Assembly: GCA_025642065.1 (NCBI GenBank) | Contig: JAODUP010000125.1 | Coordinates: 493,001 to 557,000, forward strand | Source of the DNA: Paralvinella palmiformis | Taxonomy: Eukaryota > Annelida > Polychaeta > Terebellida > Alvinellidae | Reading direction: 5' to 3' | DNA length: 64,000 bases | In this document: positions 23,536-36,659 of the stretch, piece by piece | How the letters are laid out: each line of letters begins with the position of its first letter | How positions within the stretch are numbered: position 1 is the stretch's first letter | The notes under the pieces: model-generated | Told to the model about the DNA's origin: nothing | The model's input: the letters and a program-made list of their open reading frames with translations, nothing else | The model's database searches: none | Translations under genes and position numbers: made by a program

Positions 23536-25361
23536 CACGCGACTTTCGTGCAAACCGAACTTTCATTGGCAATGTTTGCCTCATTTTGACGTCCTGTGAT
23601 CTAAGATGACACTGTTTGACAAATATAATGCATCCATAATATTAATCATTAAAGGTTCTTCCACTGAATCTCTTTGGATATTTCTGGAGTGTTCCATATT
23701 GAATTACATCGATAACAGCGAGAAAAGTAAAAGAATAAACAAACAAATTGTCATACGTTCATTAATTTATACCAGATCATGCATATAACGTGATAGTGCA
23801 GAACATTTGAAGTCTACAGTAATGTTTTCATTTATGACAATAAAATATAAATAAATTTAGTTATCTAAAACATTAACTGATTATTCTTATGGTTAAAATT
23901 ATGATATGTAATATTTTTTTCTCTCTCATACATTATGAATATGGAGTAAACATAGTCATAATTTTTGCAATAACACTTACTAAATCATTAAAAGACACAA
24001 ATATTCTTGTTCAGTTTAATTTAACTTTTGAACTAAAGGGATTTACTTTGTGAAATAATAAATCCAAATGAGTTTGATGTGTTCCAATATATCCATGCAT
24101 TTGTGTAAAGGTGTTCATGTATTGAAAAATGCATTTCTGATGAAACAATTTGTCACTTCCGAGTAGCAATAAAGGTGATTCTTTGAGGAAGTATCTGGTT
24201 ATGCAAGACGCCCGTAAAACAACGTAATTTATATAAACAATGAAAATAAATGCTTCCATTTTCTAAAGAGCCACCCTAAAAGCGATTAAACATCGTCTAT
24301 AAAAGCAAATGCGTTGATTATTAGGTAATTATGTTAGATATAGTGACAATCGCTGCTTTCTGACCTTGGAATGATGCTATCAAACACCATGACTCTGTAA
24401 ATGATTAGCTTTTTAGAGATTTGTTACATAACAATACACACGCACACACCCAGCCACATACCCAGCTAACCACCATAAACATCCACCCCCCCCCCCCCAA
24501 CCAGTACGAAAGGTGAATTTCGAAGTCCGAACTGTTATAAGCCTGAGTAAAGCTGTCGAGTCTTATTTACAGACACTCTGACAAGCGAACAATGAGTAGA
24601 TATGAACGTAGGAGAGAATATTCAGGACATGGTATCTCTCAGCAGTCACGTGTCTACACCGAACTGTGTCAGGTGTCTCTTATGCTATTTACCAACTATA
24701 ATTTACATTCAGCTGAGGCACATAGTAACGATCAGAGGTAACATGTTATTAGCTTCACCATAAATCTGGAGGACGATACCTGGAATATGAAAAGGATTCA
24801 CTTCCGTAATGTGTCGTGAGGATAACACTTTGATGTGTTAATAACAGAACTTACCACCATCTTCTAGAAGACTGTCTGGAATAACGATTTATGTGTTAAA
24901 TGGCTGAGTTCGTGAAGACTGAAACCCATTAAAGTGAGGAAGAATATCAACTACAAACATATAAAAGAAATAAATCTTGCTGACCATTTTATCTTAAAGA
25001 AACGAATGAACCATCTTATACCTAAAATTAGACAGCTACAGATTAGTAATATTGACTAAAGAAAGTAAAAAAGCAGCAACCTTTATTTCATAAATATCTT
25101 TGATGAAGATTAAGATAAAGCTAGATTTGCCTAAAAACATTTCATTGAATATTTTTCTGGAATTCTTTCACTGGTTAAAATTAGTCTTGAACTCTGAAAT
25201 TATTGCCAATAACACGTTGATCAGAAACTGGCTATGGGAAGGAAGGAAACTGCCATTTGTTATTCTAGATATGAGCCACTCAAGTAGGTATTTAGAATAA
25301 ACGTCACAACCCGAGATGTTTATAGTAATGATCAGAAAGATGAATAAGTACTGTTGTTTTG

Positions 25362-25363
<2 letters not shown>

Positions 25364-25447
<84 letters not shown>

Positions 25448-25448
25448 T
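25364..25448. repeat. (TA)n microsatellite
   Basis: Pure TA run. It occupies the same position in copy B as the 21700-21901 array in copy A. Confidence 0.97.
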
Positions 25449-26934
25449 TCAGACAAAAGTAAGCAAACTCATCACACGGTTGATATATTTCTTTTTTTCG
25501 CTTGGAAGAACGCCATTTAAATATTTGTATTAGGTATTGCACATTAGGGTAACCTATGCTGTCTTCTGGAGACTTATATTTGTTAAGTGTTAAGTTTAGT
25601 TATATATATAATATATAGACAGGAATACATAATCAGATAGTGTCTCTATATTCCACGTATCTGGTATCAGGGCATCAATGTATCAATAATCTATGCTTTC
25701 ACGCATCAAATCCACCACTAAGCCATCAAAATAATTTGTGTTTCTGTGAATCAATGTTAATGTCTTGATAAACCGTTAGGCATAATATCGATTTGCATAT
25801 TTATAAGCATCTACAAATGCAAACGAATAATGTCAAAGGGAAACCACTCATAGGAAAGCCTCCTCTTTGTATTGTTTATTTATCTATTCAAGTGACCCCA
25901 ATGTATATAGTTCTCTTCACAAGAGGTTTTTTCTAAAACAGTTTGCCTTTTTTTCAATAAAACAGCTATCTTGGTAGTTTAGTGGCAAATAACGGTACAA
26001 TCATCTTTTCGTGACCATCGCAGAATTGGTACAGGTCTTAATGTCATATAATCATGCTCCAGTTATAACGAGCAACACTGATTCGGATGCTAGATACATC
26101 GGACTTGCTATAAATTACATCATAATTCGTTATTAACCATATCGATTGCATATATAAATTAAGTCTTGATTAAGTTTTAAATACATAGTTTATGAACTAT
26201 GAGTCATAAATTGAATGTTTTTAAATTAATAAGATTTATGTTTCTTTATCTAAGACTTCTTGAGAATCATTTAGTTGTAAAACGCATAAAACTAATAATA
26301 TATCCTCCGTTGACCCGGAAATATAAAAAAAACTAAGTTGGTGACCATTTGGTTGAAAGAAAACTACACACAACGATTTCACTTCTTAGAAAACATATTC
26401 ATATAATTACCAACTATGGGCTTCATGATAAATAACGATCTTAGTTTTCCATAAAAAACGATTCGGGCTCCGAACACGTGAACATGCAACATAGAACTGT
26501 TTATTCGTTCAACTGGAGTCCATCTACCTTCTACGCCTGACGGTGGGATATGTTAATGGATTTGGTGAAGCTTAGAGGTGTGTTAAATTGGAGTCTGTTT
26601 AACTCAAATGGTATATAAATGTGATTTATGGGGATTCTCGAAATTAATACATCTCCTTTATCACATCCGAAAATAATTGTTGCCTCAATAACATGGGGCT
26701 TAAGCCTCTTGGGAGCCAGTCTTATTCCATTGCACTGAATTAGTGAATCCCGTTTACGAAAGAGCTTGATAGGAGATCCTACTTTTATACTGTAACAATT
26801 TAGTGTGATTCCTTGAGGTTTCTGGGAATTTAGAAACTCTGTAGGATAATTGATCACTTGATTCTTATGAGAAACTGTGTCAACTTACTTGTAGCACTGA
26901 ACATTACCATGCAGCTGCATTTATCTAATGCTGA

Positions 26935-27025
26935 TGCATGGGCCGTTTATAATGCTGGTTCCAGGGCTCGTTAATTTAATCCTGGTTCCGGGGTCATTAT
27001 TTAATGCTGGTTCAAAGGCTCGCGG
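26935..27025. repeat. Short tandem repeat (about 28 bp) inside copy B
   Basis: GTTTATAATGCTGGTTCC-type units parallel those of 23451-23535. Confidence 0.68.
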
Positions 27026-28021
27026 TTTTGATGCAAACTGAATCTTCTTCGACGATTGTGCGCTCATTTTATCCTTCAAAAGAGCCCGGAGGTCAAATAT
27101 AATGTATTCATGACACTGACAATCTAAAATTATCCCTACTGAATCGCCATGAAGATTTCTAGAATACTGTATACCTAACAGACAAACAAAGAGACGAACA
27201 GACATTAGCGTATATAATATCAGAGCATTCGAGTGGATCGTTTTGGTAAGGAGTTTATGTTAAATCTACAATAATGTTTTCATTTATCAAAAAGAAATAT
27301 AACTCTAAATTTTTATCTGAAATTTTAACTGATTAATAATAAAGTAAATTTATTATATCATTTTATTATACATTTTGAATGTGTAGAAAAGATGTTAATT
27401 ATTTGACTACATAAAGAAAATGACACAAATTTAATTTATGGTGTCAACTAAAGCTGTTTTCTTTGTGAATTAATGAGCCCAAATGAAGTTCACGTGATCC
27501 ATCTGATACATTGTAAGCGTATGTATGTATCCGTGTAAAGGTGTTCATGTATTACATAATGCATTTTGTTATGAATACGCGTATTACTTTGGAGTTCCAA
27601 CACAAGGCGATGCTTTGAAGAAGTGTCTGGTTGTGTAAACTGGCTGACAAACAAACTAATTTGTATAAACAATAACAACGAGTGTACAGTTTCAAAACGT
27701 GTGCCTTGAAAACACAACACACTCCCCCCAAAATAAATACCTATAGCAACGAAAACCACTATAACAACAAATACGTCGGTTACTAGGTAATTAAATTAGA
27801 CATACTGACAATCGCTGACCTTGGAATGATGCTATCAAGTACCACGACTATGTAAGATATTAGCTTTTGGGAGTTGTGTTACACGACGACTTAATGGCTG
27901 GTGAGACGTAACTAGTCTCAGTATCCATACCTAAATAGTCAAAATGTTGCTTTAACGATATGCGATCATGTGACATTACACATGTCTCAGCACGAAAAGT
28001 CGCCACTCTGGATTCTGTATC

Positions 28022-28091
28022 CTGAAGAATTTGAATTCACGGTTCGAGATTCCCTGTACCTGTGCCTTATTATACACAGCTAAAACACACA
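28022..28091. repeat. Interspersed repeat shared with 63221-63289
   Basis: TTTGAATTCACGGTTCGAGA, TGTGCCTTATTATACA and AGCTAAAACACACA occur in the same order and spacing at both places. It may be the end of another tRNA-related repeat. Confidence 0.75.
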
Positions 28092-28167
28092 CACACACAC
28101 GCACGCACGCACGTACGCACACACACGCGCACGCGCGCACACACGCGCGCACGCACGCGTGCACACA
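28085..28167. repeat. (CA)n/(CGCA)n microsatellite
   Basis: CA repeats grade into CGCA and CGCG units. Confidence 0.93.
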
Positions 28168-28584
28168 TAAAACCGAAAAGTGACCTTTGAAGACAGAGCT
28201 GGTATAAACTATAGCGAAGCTGTCTAGCCTTATTGACCAGAAGCCTTCTTCATATTACTGTATCCATTACACAAGAACCCTGGCTTCCGGACATTGTGAT
28301 AAAAGCAAACAATGATTAGATACGAAGATAGAAGAGAATATTCAGGACATGTTGTCTACAACTAGTCACGTGTCTACATCAGCTTGCGTCAGGTGTCTCT
28401 TATGTTATTAACCAAATCTAATTTATATTCCGCTGAGATACATAGTAACGATCAGAGGTAAGATTTTAGCATCACCATAAATCGGGTTGTTGATACCTGG
28501 AATATGAAAACGATCCACTTCCGTTAAGTGTCCTGAAGATGATGCATTGTCGTTGTAAAGACGGACCTTAGCACCATCAGTGCA

Positions 28585-28752
28585 CGTTCCAATAGCGCAG
28601 TGATTAGAGCTTTGCAGCAAATACTTCCAGGTTGTGGGTTCGAATCTGCCCCATCCCTTGGTTTGTGGGATCTATTTCTCTTGCCAGACGCCATTAGGCC
28701 ACATGTTAAATGTATGATTACCGCCGGCAAGTCTACTCAATCAACTCAAAGC
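28585..28752 (+). mobile_element. tRNA-derived SINE, family B
   Basis: Head ATAGCGCAGTGATTAGAGC, B box GTGGGTTCGAATCTGCC, then TGGTTTGTGGGAT and an ending ACTCAATCAACTCAAAG. The other copies are at 35489 (minus) and 40218 (plus), sharing head and the ACTCAAC-rich tail. Confidence 0.75.
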
Positions 28753-29100
28753 CACCCAAGAGTACTACCTTCAATAAACATCCGAGCTTTAACAATCATC
28801 ATTCTACTAGAATACCGTTAGGATTAACCTGTCCATATGTTAATAAACCAGCATTTTAAAGACTAATTTCACATACAGCCTGTTAAAGTAAGGAAGACTA
28901 GCGACTAAGCTAGAATGAAACATTATAAATAAGGTTAGCTGACGGGTTTATTCAGAAGCCACGAAGAAATCGTTTTCTACTTTCGATAACAACCTTTATT
29001 GATAATGACATTCGTTGATCGTCTTTTTTCTTGAAGAAGAATGTCATAATAGTATAATTCAACATCTCAGAGACGGACAACAGAAATCTAGACTCCCCTT

Positions 29101-29329
29101 TTAAAAGGTGGCATACAATGGCATCAGCTTGGTAATGATTAGATTATAGAAATATACATTGATTCTACGCACACACGCACATGGACACACGCACTCACAC
29201 GTACACACACACATATATATCCAGACAAATAAACACACAAACAAACACACATACATGGCTACAGATATGCCAATCATTTGGACCCATGTCATAAATAATT
29301 ATTTTTTATGTTCCAGAGGTAAATATTTT
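29101..29329. other. Intron DNA between blocks of copy C
   Basis: A short CA-rich stretch (29168-29260) and no recognisable gene. It stands in the place of the longer 18350-19800 interval of copy A. Confidence 0.5.
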
Positions 29330-30064
29330 GGCTATCCAAGCCGGGTACGGTAATGCATCCGGCAGTGGAGAGCCTTTACAGAGGTCGGATGTTCTGGATA
29401 ACAATTGTTGAATCTGACGTGCATTCCCAGACAAAAAAATTTTAGCTGATAAATTAACGTTATTGATAATACCAAGTGGGAACTGTTAATCCTGATAAGA
29501 GTCTTGTGGGCATTAGTGGCTTGTAATAAATTACAATCATTTGTTTACTGGAACTTATTTTTTACTTTGTTGTAATTTCCAGGATTTATTAATTACAGAT
29601 CATCATCCATCTCTGGCATTATTCACAACCGAGTTTATTTCATTATCTTTGTGAGTCACTTTAAGTGATTAACCTCCGTGATCTATCAGGTGTCTTCCTC
29701 TGTCGAGATCATTTTGCTGTCACCAGGTGTATATAGTATTACGGATTACTTTCGATCGTTTTTATAAACGCATAACAATCGCTGAATATCACATAAATGT
29801 AACTCCGTTGTTTCATATCTTCCGATCATGTTATCAGCATTTCAGAAGGGCAGGAGACATTAGCTATTTGATTGTGGAACAATTCATCCAGTAAACCATG
29901 TCGATAATAGGAAAACCAATCCCTCCCCCAAGTTAATTTATCCCATTAAGCGTTGTATTTTGGCGTCAGCGTAGTTTAATCAGGTAGGAGTAGACTACAG
30001 GCTATGCCAAAGGCAGTATTCCATTTTTCTTTACAATTGTATCTTCACCTGGATCTTCACTGTT

Positions 30065-30241
30065 AGGGGCGCCTCCATGGTCTAGTGGTAGCGTGTTGGA
30101 CCACAGATCACTACCACCCGTGTTCGAATCTCGGCGTGGGCATATCTGAAGGGTGTTTCATCTTTGACTTCGCTTTATTACATTTGGAGATTGCTCGGCC
30201 CATTTAGCCTACCATGTGCACAAAGTGGCCGTAAAACAACA
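30065..30241 (+). mobile_element. SINE family A, full length with TSD
   Basis: Complete head (GGCGCCTCCATGGTCTAGTG), B box (GTTCGAATCTCGGCG) and body. ATCTTCACCTGGATCTTCAC before the element (from 30041) corresponds to ATCTTCACCTGGGCCACTG after it (from 30242), an imperfect 21-24 bp target duplication. Confidence 0.9.
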
Positions 30242-31427
30242 ATCTTCACCTGGGCCACTGTTCATTGTGGGCATCAATGAGAGTATTACTTTATTTACCT
30301 GATACAGCCTCGGCCATGGCATGACCTGACAAGTACGGTTATTCCCTAAGGAGATGTATCGTTTCACAGATGGATGAACGTGTAACACACTGAGATTCTA
30401 TCTGACGGCCTGGATGTCTACGGTGAAGTGTGTTACCGGCTGCTCCACGGTGTACCCCAATCGTCACTGGAATACTACAGTCTATTTGAATTGCTGTACT
30501 TGTTGACCTTCTCCCAGACGCCATCAGACAGTGTTGTGTTCAGTTCTCCAACGAAGTTATCAGACTTTTGCCGCGAAATATAACTACAGTAATATGTTTG
30601 GTTTGCCAGGAAATCATCTGAGTGAAATCAGGCTAATAGCATGTGTTTTTAGATTGTTATGTAAAGAAGAAGAAAGAAAATGGAAGCTATTTTGGGCCAA
30701 TTGCCTTCCCCCATTTTCCATTGATTGGAGTTTTGTCGACTTTTACCAGTTGCTCTGGTTTGTTTACGTTTTTAGCTCGGCGTCCTCTAGGCGGTGGCAT
30801 AAAATGATCTTATTCACAAATATTTAGCTAGAAGTACAATCTGTCGATTGTGGTTACAGCCTCATTTATCGCCCGGTTGCATTGGACGTCACGCCCTTGT
30901 CGTTTCGGGCTAAAATCGAATCGTCCCTGAACGTTTTTGTCGATCAATTCGGTAAGAACGGCCAGTTTGCTTTTGATTGGAAGTATTCTGCCAGAATGTT
31001 AACGGCTGATGAAGCCCATCAGAGATTGAAATTTTTATTTTTTATGTTACTGGTAGACGATGCATAAAATGGTATATTGTCTTCGGATTGCGAGATACTA
31101 ATGCCATTTTGGTTGTTGTGTACAAAAGTTCGGACCTTGATATGATTACGTTGTTATTCTAGATATCAGTCACTTTAATGGGTGCAGAGATTTATCGTCA
31201 CAACTCGCGAAATTTTATATTTATAAAACATACATTCAATGACAGTCACGTAGACGCACTACGAGATAGATCGGATTCTGTAATTAGCAAAACTCCAGGT
31301 GATCTAAACTTGCAGGTGTGTTAAGCCTCAGAAAGGCTACTGATGAATAGATAGACGAATTGATTAGTTAACTGATTGGTCGGCTAACCGGGTGAGGGAT
31401 TGATTGATGGACTGACTGGGTGATTGC

Positions 31428-31823
31428 CTCACTCACTCACTCACTCACTCACTCACTCACTCACTCACTCACTCACTCACTCACTCACTCACTCACTCAC
31501 TCACTCACTCACTCACCCACTCACTCACTCACTCACTCACTCACTCACTCACTCACTCACTCACTCACTCACTCACTCACTCACTCACTCACTCACTCAC
31601 TCACTCACTCACTCACTCACTCACTCACTCACTCACTCACTCACTCACTCACTCACTCACTCACTCACTCACTCACTCACTCACTCACTCACTCACTCAC
31701 CACCACCACCACCACCACCACCACCACCACCACCACTCACCACTCACTCACCACCACCACCACCACTTCAAAAAAACCATTGTCACCACCACCACCACAT
31801 TCACTCACTCACTCACTCACTCA
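31428..31823. repeat. (TCAC)n / (CAC)n satellite-like array
   Basis: About 68 nearly perfect TCAC units to 31700 with a single C substitution at about 31517, then CAC trinucleotides, a short mixed spacer and TCAC again. The frames through it are not genes. Confidence 0.97.
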
Positions 31824-32454
31824 GTGATAATGTACACAACAAACTATTTATTTCCCACAAAGAGTGTTCAAATTGTAGCACCTACAGAACGATTCGATGA
31901 AGCGCCTAGAAAACGAGCCATCGACCAAAGAGCGCGCGTCTTTGATGTTTGAAGTGTCACGGTAATCACGAACCACTTCCAAAGTCAATCTACCTGTCTA
32001 CATCGGACACACGTCCGTCTTATGGATCTATCCGATCACCCCCCCCCTCAACCACACGCCGACAACAACGAGGACTCGTTCACGTAGAACACTCGAACGA
32101 AACGCCTTCTGGTTTCTCTCAGGTCAAGGTCGTTCTGGTCAACTCGACGACAGATTGTCCCGTGTCTGTTTTGTTGTTTTTTGCTGTTTTTTTGTTTTGT
32201 TCGTGAGAACGCCAGACACGATAGGTGAGATGAGGAAGGCCGCTATTCTCTGACCATGTACACACTTGATAGACAGGTTGTCGGACATTGGACGGTAGTA
32301 GACAATGTCGGTTACTAGTGGACGGCTACACGGTGATGGTAATGGCCTGATGCTGTGGTGTCGTTGAATGGAAAACGGAACAAATATTTGCCGGTAAATC
32401 TATGGCTTCCTGGATATGGCACAAATCGTTTATCGTTTACACGGAGACAACGAT
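31824..32454. other. Intron DNA, no feature recognised
   Basis: Mixed composition; no conserved frame. A T-rich stretch lies at 32170-32200. Confidence 0.45.
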
Positions 32455-32636
32455 AGACAGACGGAAGGATAGCGACAGACGCACAGACGGACAAACCGAC
32501 AGATAGACGGACAGACAGACAGACATACATACACACAGACAGACAGACAGACAGGCAGACCGACAATCAGTCAGATGGACGGATGGACGGACGGACATAC
32601 ATACATACATAAATACAGACGAACGGATGGACGGAA

Positions 32637-32669
<33 letters not shown>

Positions 32670-32708
32670 CACACACATACAGACATACACACAGACAGAC
32701 AGACAGAG

Positions 32709-32745
<37 letters not shown>
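32455..32745. repeat. (CAGA)/(GACGGA)-rich array with (TA)n end
   Basis: Degenerate ACAGAC and GGACGGA units to about 32709, then pure TA to 32745. Confidence 0.92.
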
Positions 32746-32752
<7 letters not shown>

Positions 32753-33174
32753 TTGTATACATATTTACAAAACCAGTTTTAAAATGACCAAAATAGCGCC
32801 AAATAGCCACCGACCCCAGACCAGTTGATGGATCACGTGATTACTGAATGTGATAATTCTAATCTTCATCTTCAGTGCTATCAGTCACATTAAGATCAGC
32901 TGACTGATGACGTAAGACACAGTTTAGTACACATATTTATGCCCATGAGCCATATAGAGAGACGATTTTATTGGCTTTCTATTTGGCTTAAGGTGATGAG
33001 GTTAGCGTGTAATAATTGTAGTTTCTTAGAATGTTATGGATCCCGAATAAAGTATGACTTATATCTGTAACGTATCCTTCGCCAAATAGGTCAACTTGTT
33101 GGTGTTTACGTCTACTAGTTGAGCACTTCGTGATAATGTGCCCGGACATCCTTCGCTTGGTAAATGAACAGTTC

Positions 33175-33200
33175 TGAGAGAGAGAGAGAGAGAGAGAGAG

Positions 33201-33232
<32 letters not shown>

Positions 33233-33247
33233 ACGTGCGTGTGTGTG
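33175..33247. repeat. (GA)n-(GT)n compound microsatellite
   Basis: GA repeats to 33200, then GT repeats with a few CG units. Confidence 0.96.
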
Positions 33248-34692
33248 CAGGACCATATCTGAAATGATGCAGAGCCAATGAACCAGTGTATATACAAAGA
33301 GCTAAACGACAACTCATATACTCTAACATGTAACAAGTGATAACTCACAACTGATCTTTTAGCAAATGATATAACGTAATCAGTTCTAGGTCACCGTCGT
33401 TCTACAAACATTGTTTCTACGATTCTACAATAGATAGTAACTGGCGTACTGTTAGCATCATAGAATCATCTCTTCGTGTCATCACAACCTATTAACAACG
33501 TTATCTGTTTTATGTCAGGACAGTCGTTTCTGGTCTGATGCGAAGATAGTCAGTTCGTAAATTTATTTCGACGAAATAGGCAGATGCTATTTGGCCAAGT
33601 TAACGTTTTACAGCGTAACGACTATCAGTGGATGTACTTCGCGTACTACTTTACCAGTACACCGAGGACTTGTACTTGATGTATTCACCTACTGGCACCT
33701 TTCGTCATGGCGGTTGCGATGCAGTTGGTTTAGCTGCTATCTGTTCGTCGGCGGAACACTAAAGATAAACATACAACCAATCATTTCAGAAACAACTCGA
33801 AATAAATTCAGACGATGATGGTGTTCCTCATCCTCCGCCCTCAAGATCACGTACGAGTTAAACTGTTCCGAACTCCTGGACAATGTTAATGGCGTTTCGC
33901 CATTATATTTTCGTGCATAACGTCTGTATCGCGTGATTTAAACAAATTAATGGTTACAACAAATTTACTTTTCATAATTTAGTATCCAGGAGTTTCAGCA
34001 TCTTGCAATTTAAATCATTTACAATCTCGCCTTGGTGTTGATGTGGTTTTGCGTGATCGTGCACCCAACCTTTGACCTTAATACGTCAGCGTAGAATATA
34101 GCTCTTGTAATTCTGACTTATGTAAAGGGCAAACAAAGGTGGAAGCGTGATTTATTACAACTTTCATTTGTAATAGTTTTGGAATCGGGAACTGTTGGAA
34201 CACGTCCCGTGGGTAGTTCCACATAGTGCCGGAACTGGGAGGGACTTTGACCTAGCTAATTGGACTAAGTCGCCTTGTTGAGTACATTCTAGTACACGTA
34301 CAGATGGAAGTTATGGCTATTTTCTTTGAAGTTTGATTAAAGCATAACGTAATTATTTAATAACTTGCAGATATACTTTCAGCAATACACCACTTCTATC
34401 AGAATAGTAGAGACATGATTTGTGGTGCTAGAACATGAGCTAGTTATTGGTGCGAAATGTCACACATCTCCCACAAACTATGGACAATAGTAACCTTTAA
34501 GACACCTTTGATGGTCTTATTCCTGATTAATACACTCGATGATTATCATTTATCAATAGATAAATAATAAATTAGAAATACCTTTGTCATCGTCGAGCCG
34601 CGATGATTGCGCTATAAATCTTCTTGCGTGATTCAAATGTAAAGATTAAAATAACAAACGCAGAGTCGACAGCACACTACTGATATACTCAT
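33248..34692. other. Intron DNA, no feature recognised
   Basis: No repeat or coding signal. Composition is mixed and complex, so it could hold regulatory sequence, but I see no specific evidence. Confidence 0.45.
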
Positions 34693-34770
34693 ATGGCAAA
34701 GTGAGTAAGGCATCGGTCTGATTGACATCGTTGTGCCGCAAAGCCTGGGTTCAATTCCCAGCTCTGGCAC
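34693..34770 (+). mobile_element. tRNA-like SINE head, family C (single copy seen)
   Basis: A T-arm with a perfect 5-bp stem (CTGGG TTCAATT CCCAG) and B box sits about 50 bases after an A-box-like GCAAAGTGAGTAAGGC. The acceptor stem does not pair, so this is a tRNA-derived repeat rather than a tRNA gene. Confidence 0.6.
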
Positions 34771-35488
34771 TAAGGTAGGATAAATTTGCCATCGAGCCAG
34801 ACAACTGGGAAGACATTCTTTTCCGAATTTGTCGTCTATTCTACATTATAAGTTTATCTAGAAATTTGTACAACGACTCATTCGGACCAATAATACTGTT
34901 ATTAATATCAGCATTTTCAGTTCTCATGGAAAGAATGTTTAGTTGTAGTTCAACTCTGTACTAGGTAAGTTCCATAAACATCTGATCATGGCATCTCTAA
35001 GGTCAGTTTAAGTTTACTCCCTCAAAAGTTAACCGCGAAGGTTACTATTTCTTACATATTATGGATACAAGAATATCTACCACAACATGTGGACAAATTA
35101 AAAGTTGAAACATATACTCATTTGAGTCCTCATCTTATGAGGGTTTTAAATTGAGATTGAGAGAATGTATAAAGTAAGTAAGATATAAATTATAATATTA
35201 TTTTAATAACTGATTGGTTTATTTAGCCTCAATATTGGACACACTCTGTAATGGTCTAAAGGTAACTCATCGGGAACATATCTGATAAACCCAAGTATGT
35301 CTTGGATTCGAACCCAGACCCACACCTAATATTATTTTAATATCTGACCATTTTAATATCTGTCATATTTATTTAAACTCTGTTATGTTTATTTATACTT
35401 AGTTATACACGTACATATTTATACTCTGAATATTTACGAAGCAATTGTACGATACAATATCGTACAAAGGTATAATAGCTGAATAATT

Positions 35489-35660
35489 GAGTTCAGTTGA
35501 GTTATTTAGCCGCGGCGTTGTTCACATCTGAGACGTATGATCGACAGGTGTCCTCAAGGGGGAATTAAATCCCACAAACTCGGACATGAATCGGATTCAA
35601 ACCTACCACCAGAATGTTTGCATCACAGCGCTCTATTCACTGCGCTGTCGGAAAGTCCGT
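35489..35660 (-). mobile_element. tRNA-derived SINE, family B
   Basis: Minus strand: CAGCGCAGTGAATAGAGC head, GGTTTGAATCCGATTC B box, GTTTGTGGGAT body motif and an ACTCAACTGAACTCAA tail, in the same order as the copy at 28585. Confidence 0.78.
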
Positions 35661-36365
35661 AGGATCAACGGTTGATTCAAGCGTCATTATTACTCATACT
35701 TTAACATCCTCAACCCCTTAAGGTAACAAAAAGGCCAGCGATAGGCTGTAATTGTAATTAAACGATCAAACTCCTCAACACGGGTCACCTTCGAACGAAC
35801 GACTTCCCGAGAAGAACAACCTTCCCTTTGGGCGCACACCACATCACCTTGTCTTCTTATTGGTTCGCGTGAAAAACAAATCGCAATTAATTCATTATGA
35901 GCCCGTCAAAGATAAGCCTCTTGGTCTAGCTGTTGACAATACTGATGTCGGTATGAGAAATAGTCATACCGCTGAACCGAGTAATCATGACGAGATAAGC
36001 TCAGATCTAACTCGTCTTTATGTCACAGACCAGCTGCCATGATCGATTGGGCGGAAGTCGTCCCCCCCACCCCTACACGACATCTGTACGACTTCTGGAA
36101 CAAGCTGCATTTCCACAGTCGTGATCCATTGATTAATTACCCACGAGATGATCGATAAAGTTTATCTGAGCTGATATGATGACGGTTAGATAAGGCAGGA
36201 CGCCATCTGGTGTGTATTGTCTGTGGTCAGCTTGATGTATGTATGGCTATAGTCTTTGGTTGGATGGAATCTTTGTGTTAATTCAAGAGATCTATTCTGA
36301 GGATTGCACATGTGGACACAAACATAAACATGCACACACGCACTTTCCATTTATCTTTGTTTGTG

Positions 36366-36367
<2 letters not shown>
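35661..36367. other. Intron DNA, no feature recognised
   Basis: Complex sequence without a supportable gene. Confidence 0.4.

Positions 36368-36411
<44 letters not shown>
36368..36411. repeat. (CT)n microsatellite
   Basis: CT dinucleotides with one CTTT interruption. Confidence 0.95.
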
Positions 36412-36415
<4 letters not shown>

Positions 36416-36659
36416 CCTTCTCTCTGTATGCATGTATATGTATTTGTATGTGTGCGTGCGTATGCGTCTTCTGTGAATGCTTGCATATGTGCTTGTGAAG
36501 TACAACATAACGCGATTGCTTTGCAAACACCTCGACAAGAAATTTGGGCTCGTTAGCGTGATAATAACATGAAACGAAACATTAGCATTTGTCGACGATA
36601 ACACAACGTATCTAAGTACAGAAGCATCCGTTCGTGTGAACTTTCACAGTAGCAATTGT

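Larger units (their letters stand above)
17590..24480. repeat. Segmental tandem repeat, copy A (about 6.9 kb)
   Basis: This stretch is repeated downstream in diverged form. Anchors: AATGA-GTAGAT at 17691 recurs at 24596 and (one change) 28316; GTGGCTTGTAATAAATTAC at 19995 recurs at 29516; GGTTACAACC-CCATTTATCG at 21312 recurs at 30852; GTAATGATCAGAAAGAT at 21661 recurs at 25325; CTGACCTTGGAATGATGCTA at 24360 recurs at 27815. The order of anchors is the same in all copies. No protein-coding potential is shared among copies. Confidence 0.9.
24490..28160. repeat. Segmental tandem repeat, copy B (3.7 kb, internal deletion)
   Basis: It aligns with 17600-18300 of copy A at its start and with 21580-24420 after about 25260. 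The 19.8-21.5 kb portion of copy A is absent, a net loss of roughly 3.2 kb (offset changes from 6905 to 3664). It contains a (TA)n array at 25364-25448. Confidence 0.88.
28165..31200. repeat. Segmental tandem repeat, copy C (3.0 kb, partial)
   Basis: It aligns with the first block (17600-18300) at 28170-29090, with 19800-20300 at 29330-29800, and with 20990-21600 at 30500-31180. The block matching 21580-24400 is missing, and the (TCAC)n array follows instead. A SINE A copy sits inside at 30065. Confidence 0.87.

Noticed and set aside
30065..30140. Possible tRNA gene (A and B boxes)
   Set aside because: The same sequence heads a dispersed SINE family with target duplications, and the acceptor stem is mismatched.
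30531..30827. 98-residue frame in repeat copy C
   Set aside because: The matching part of copy A (about 20990-21200) is disrupted, so no protein is conserved between copies.
31428..31823. CRISPR-like or origin-like array
   Set aside because: The unit is four bases with no spacers, in a eukaryotic intron.
31420..31900. Two overlapping Ser/Leu/Thr/His frames through the TCAC array
   Set aside because: A tetranucleotide repeat without stops gives open frames in all phases; there is no gene structure.
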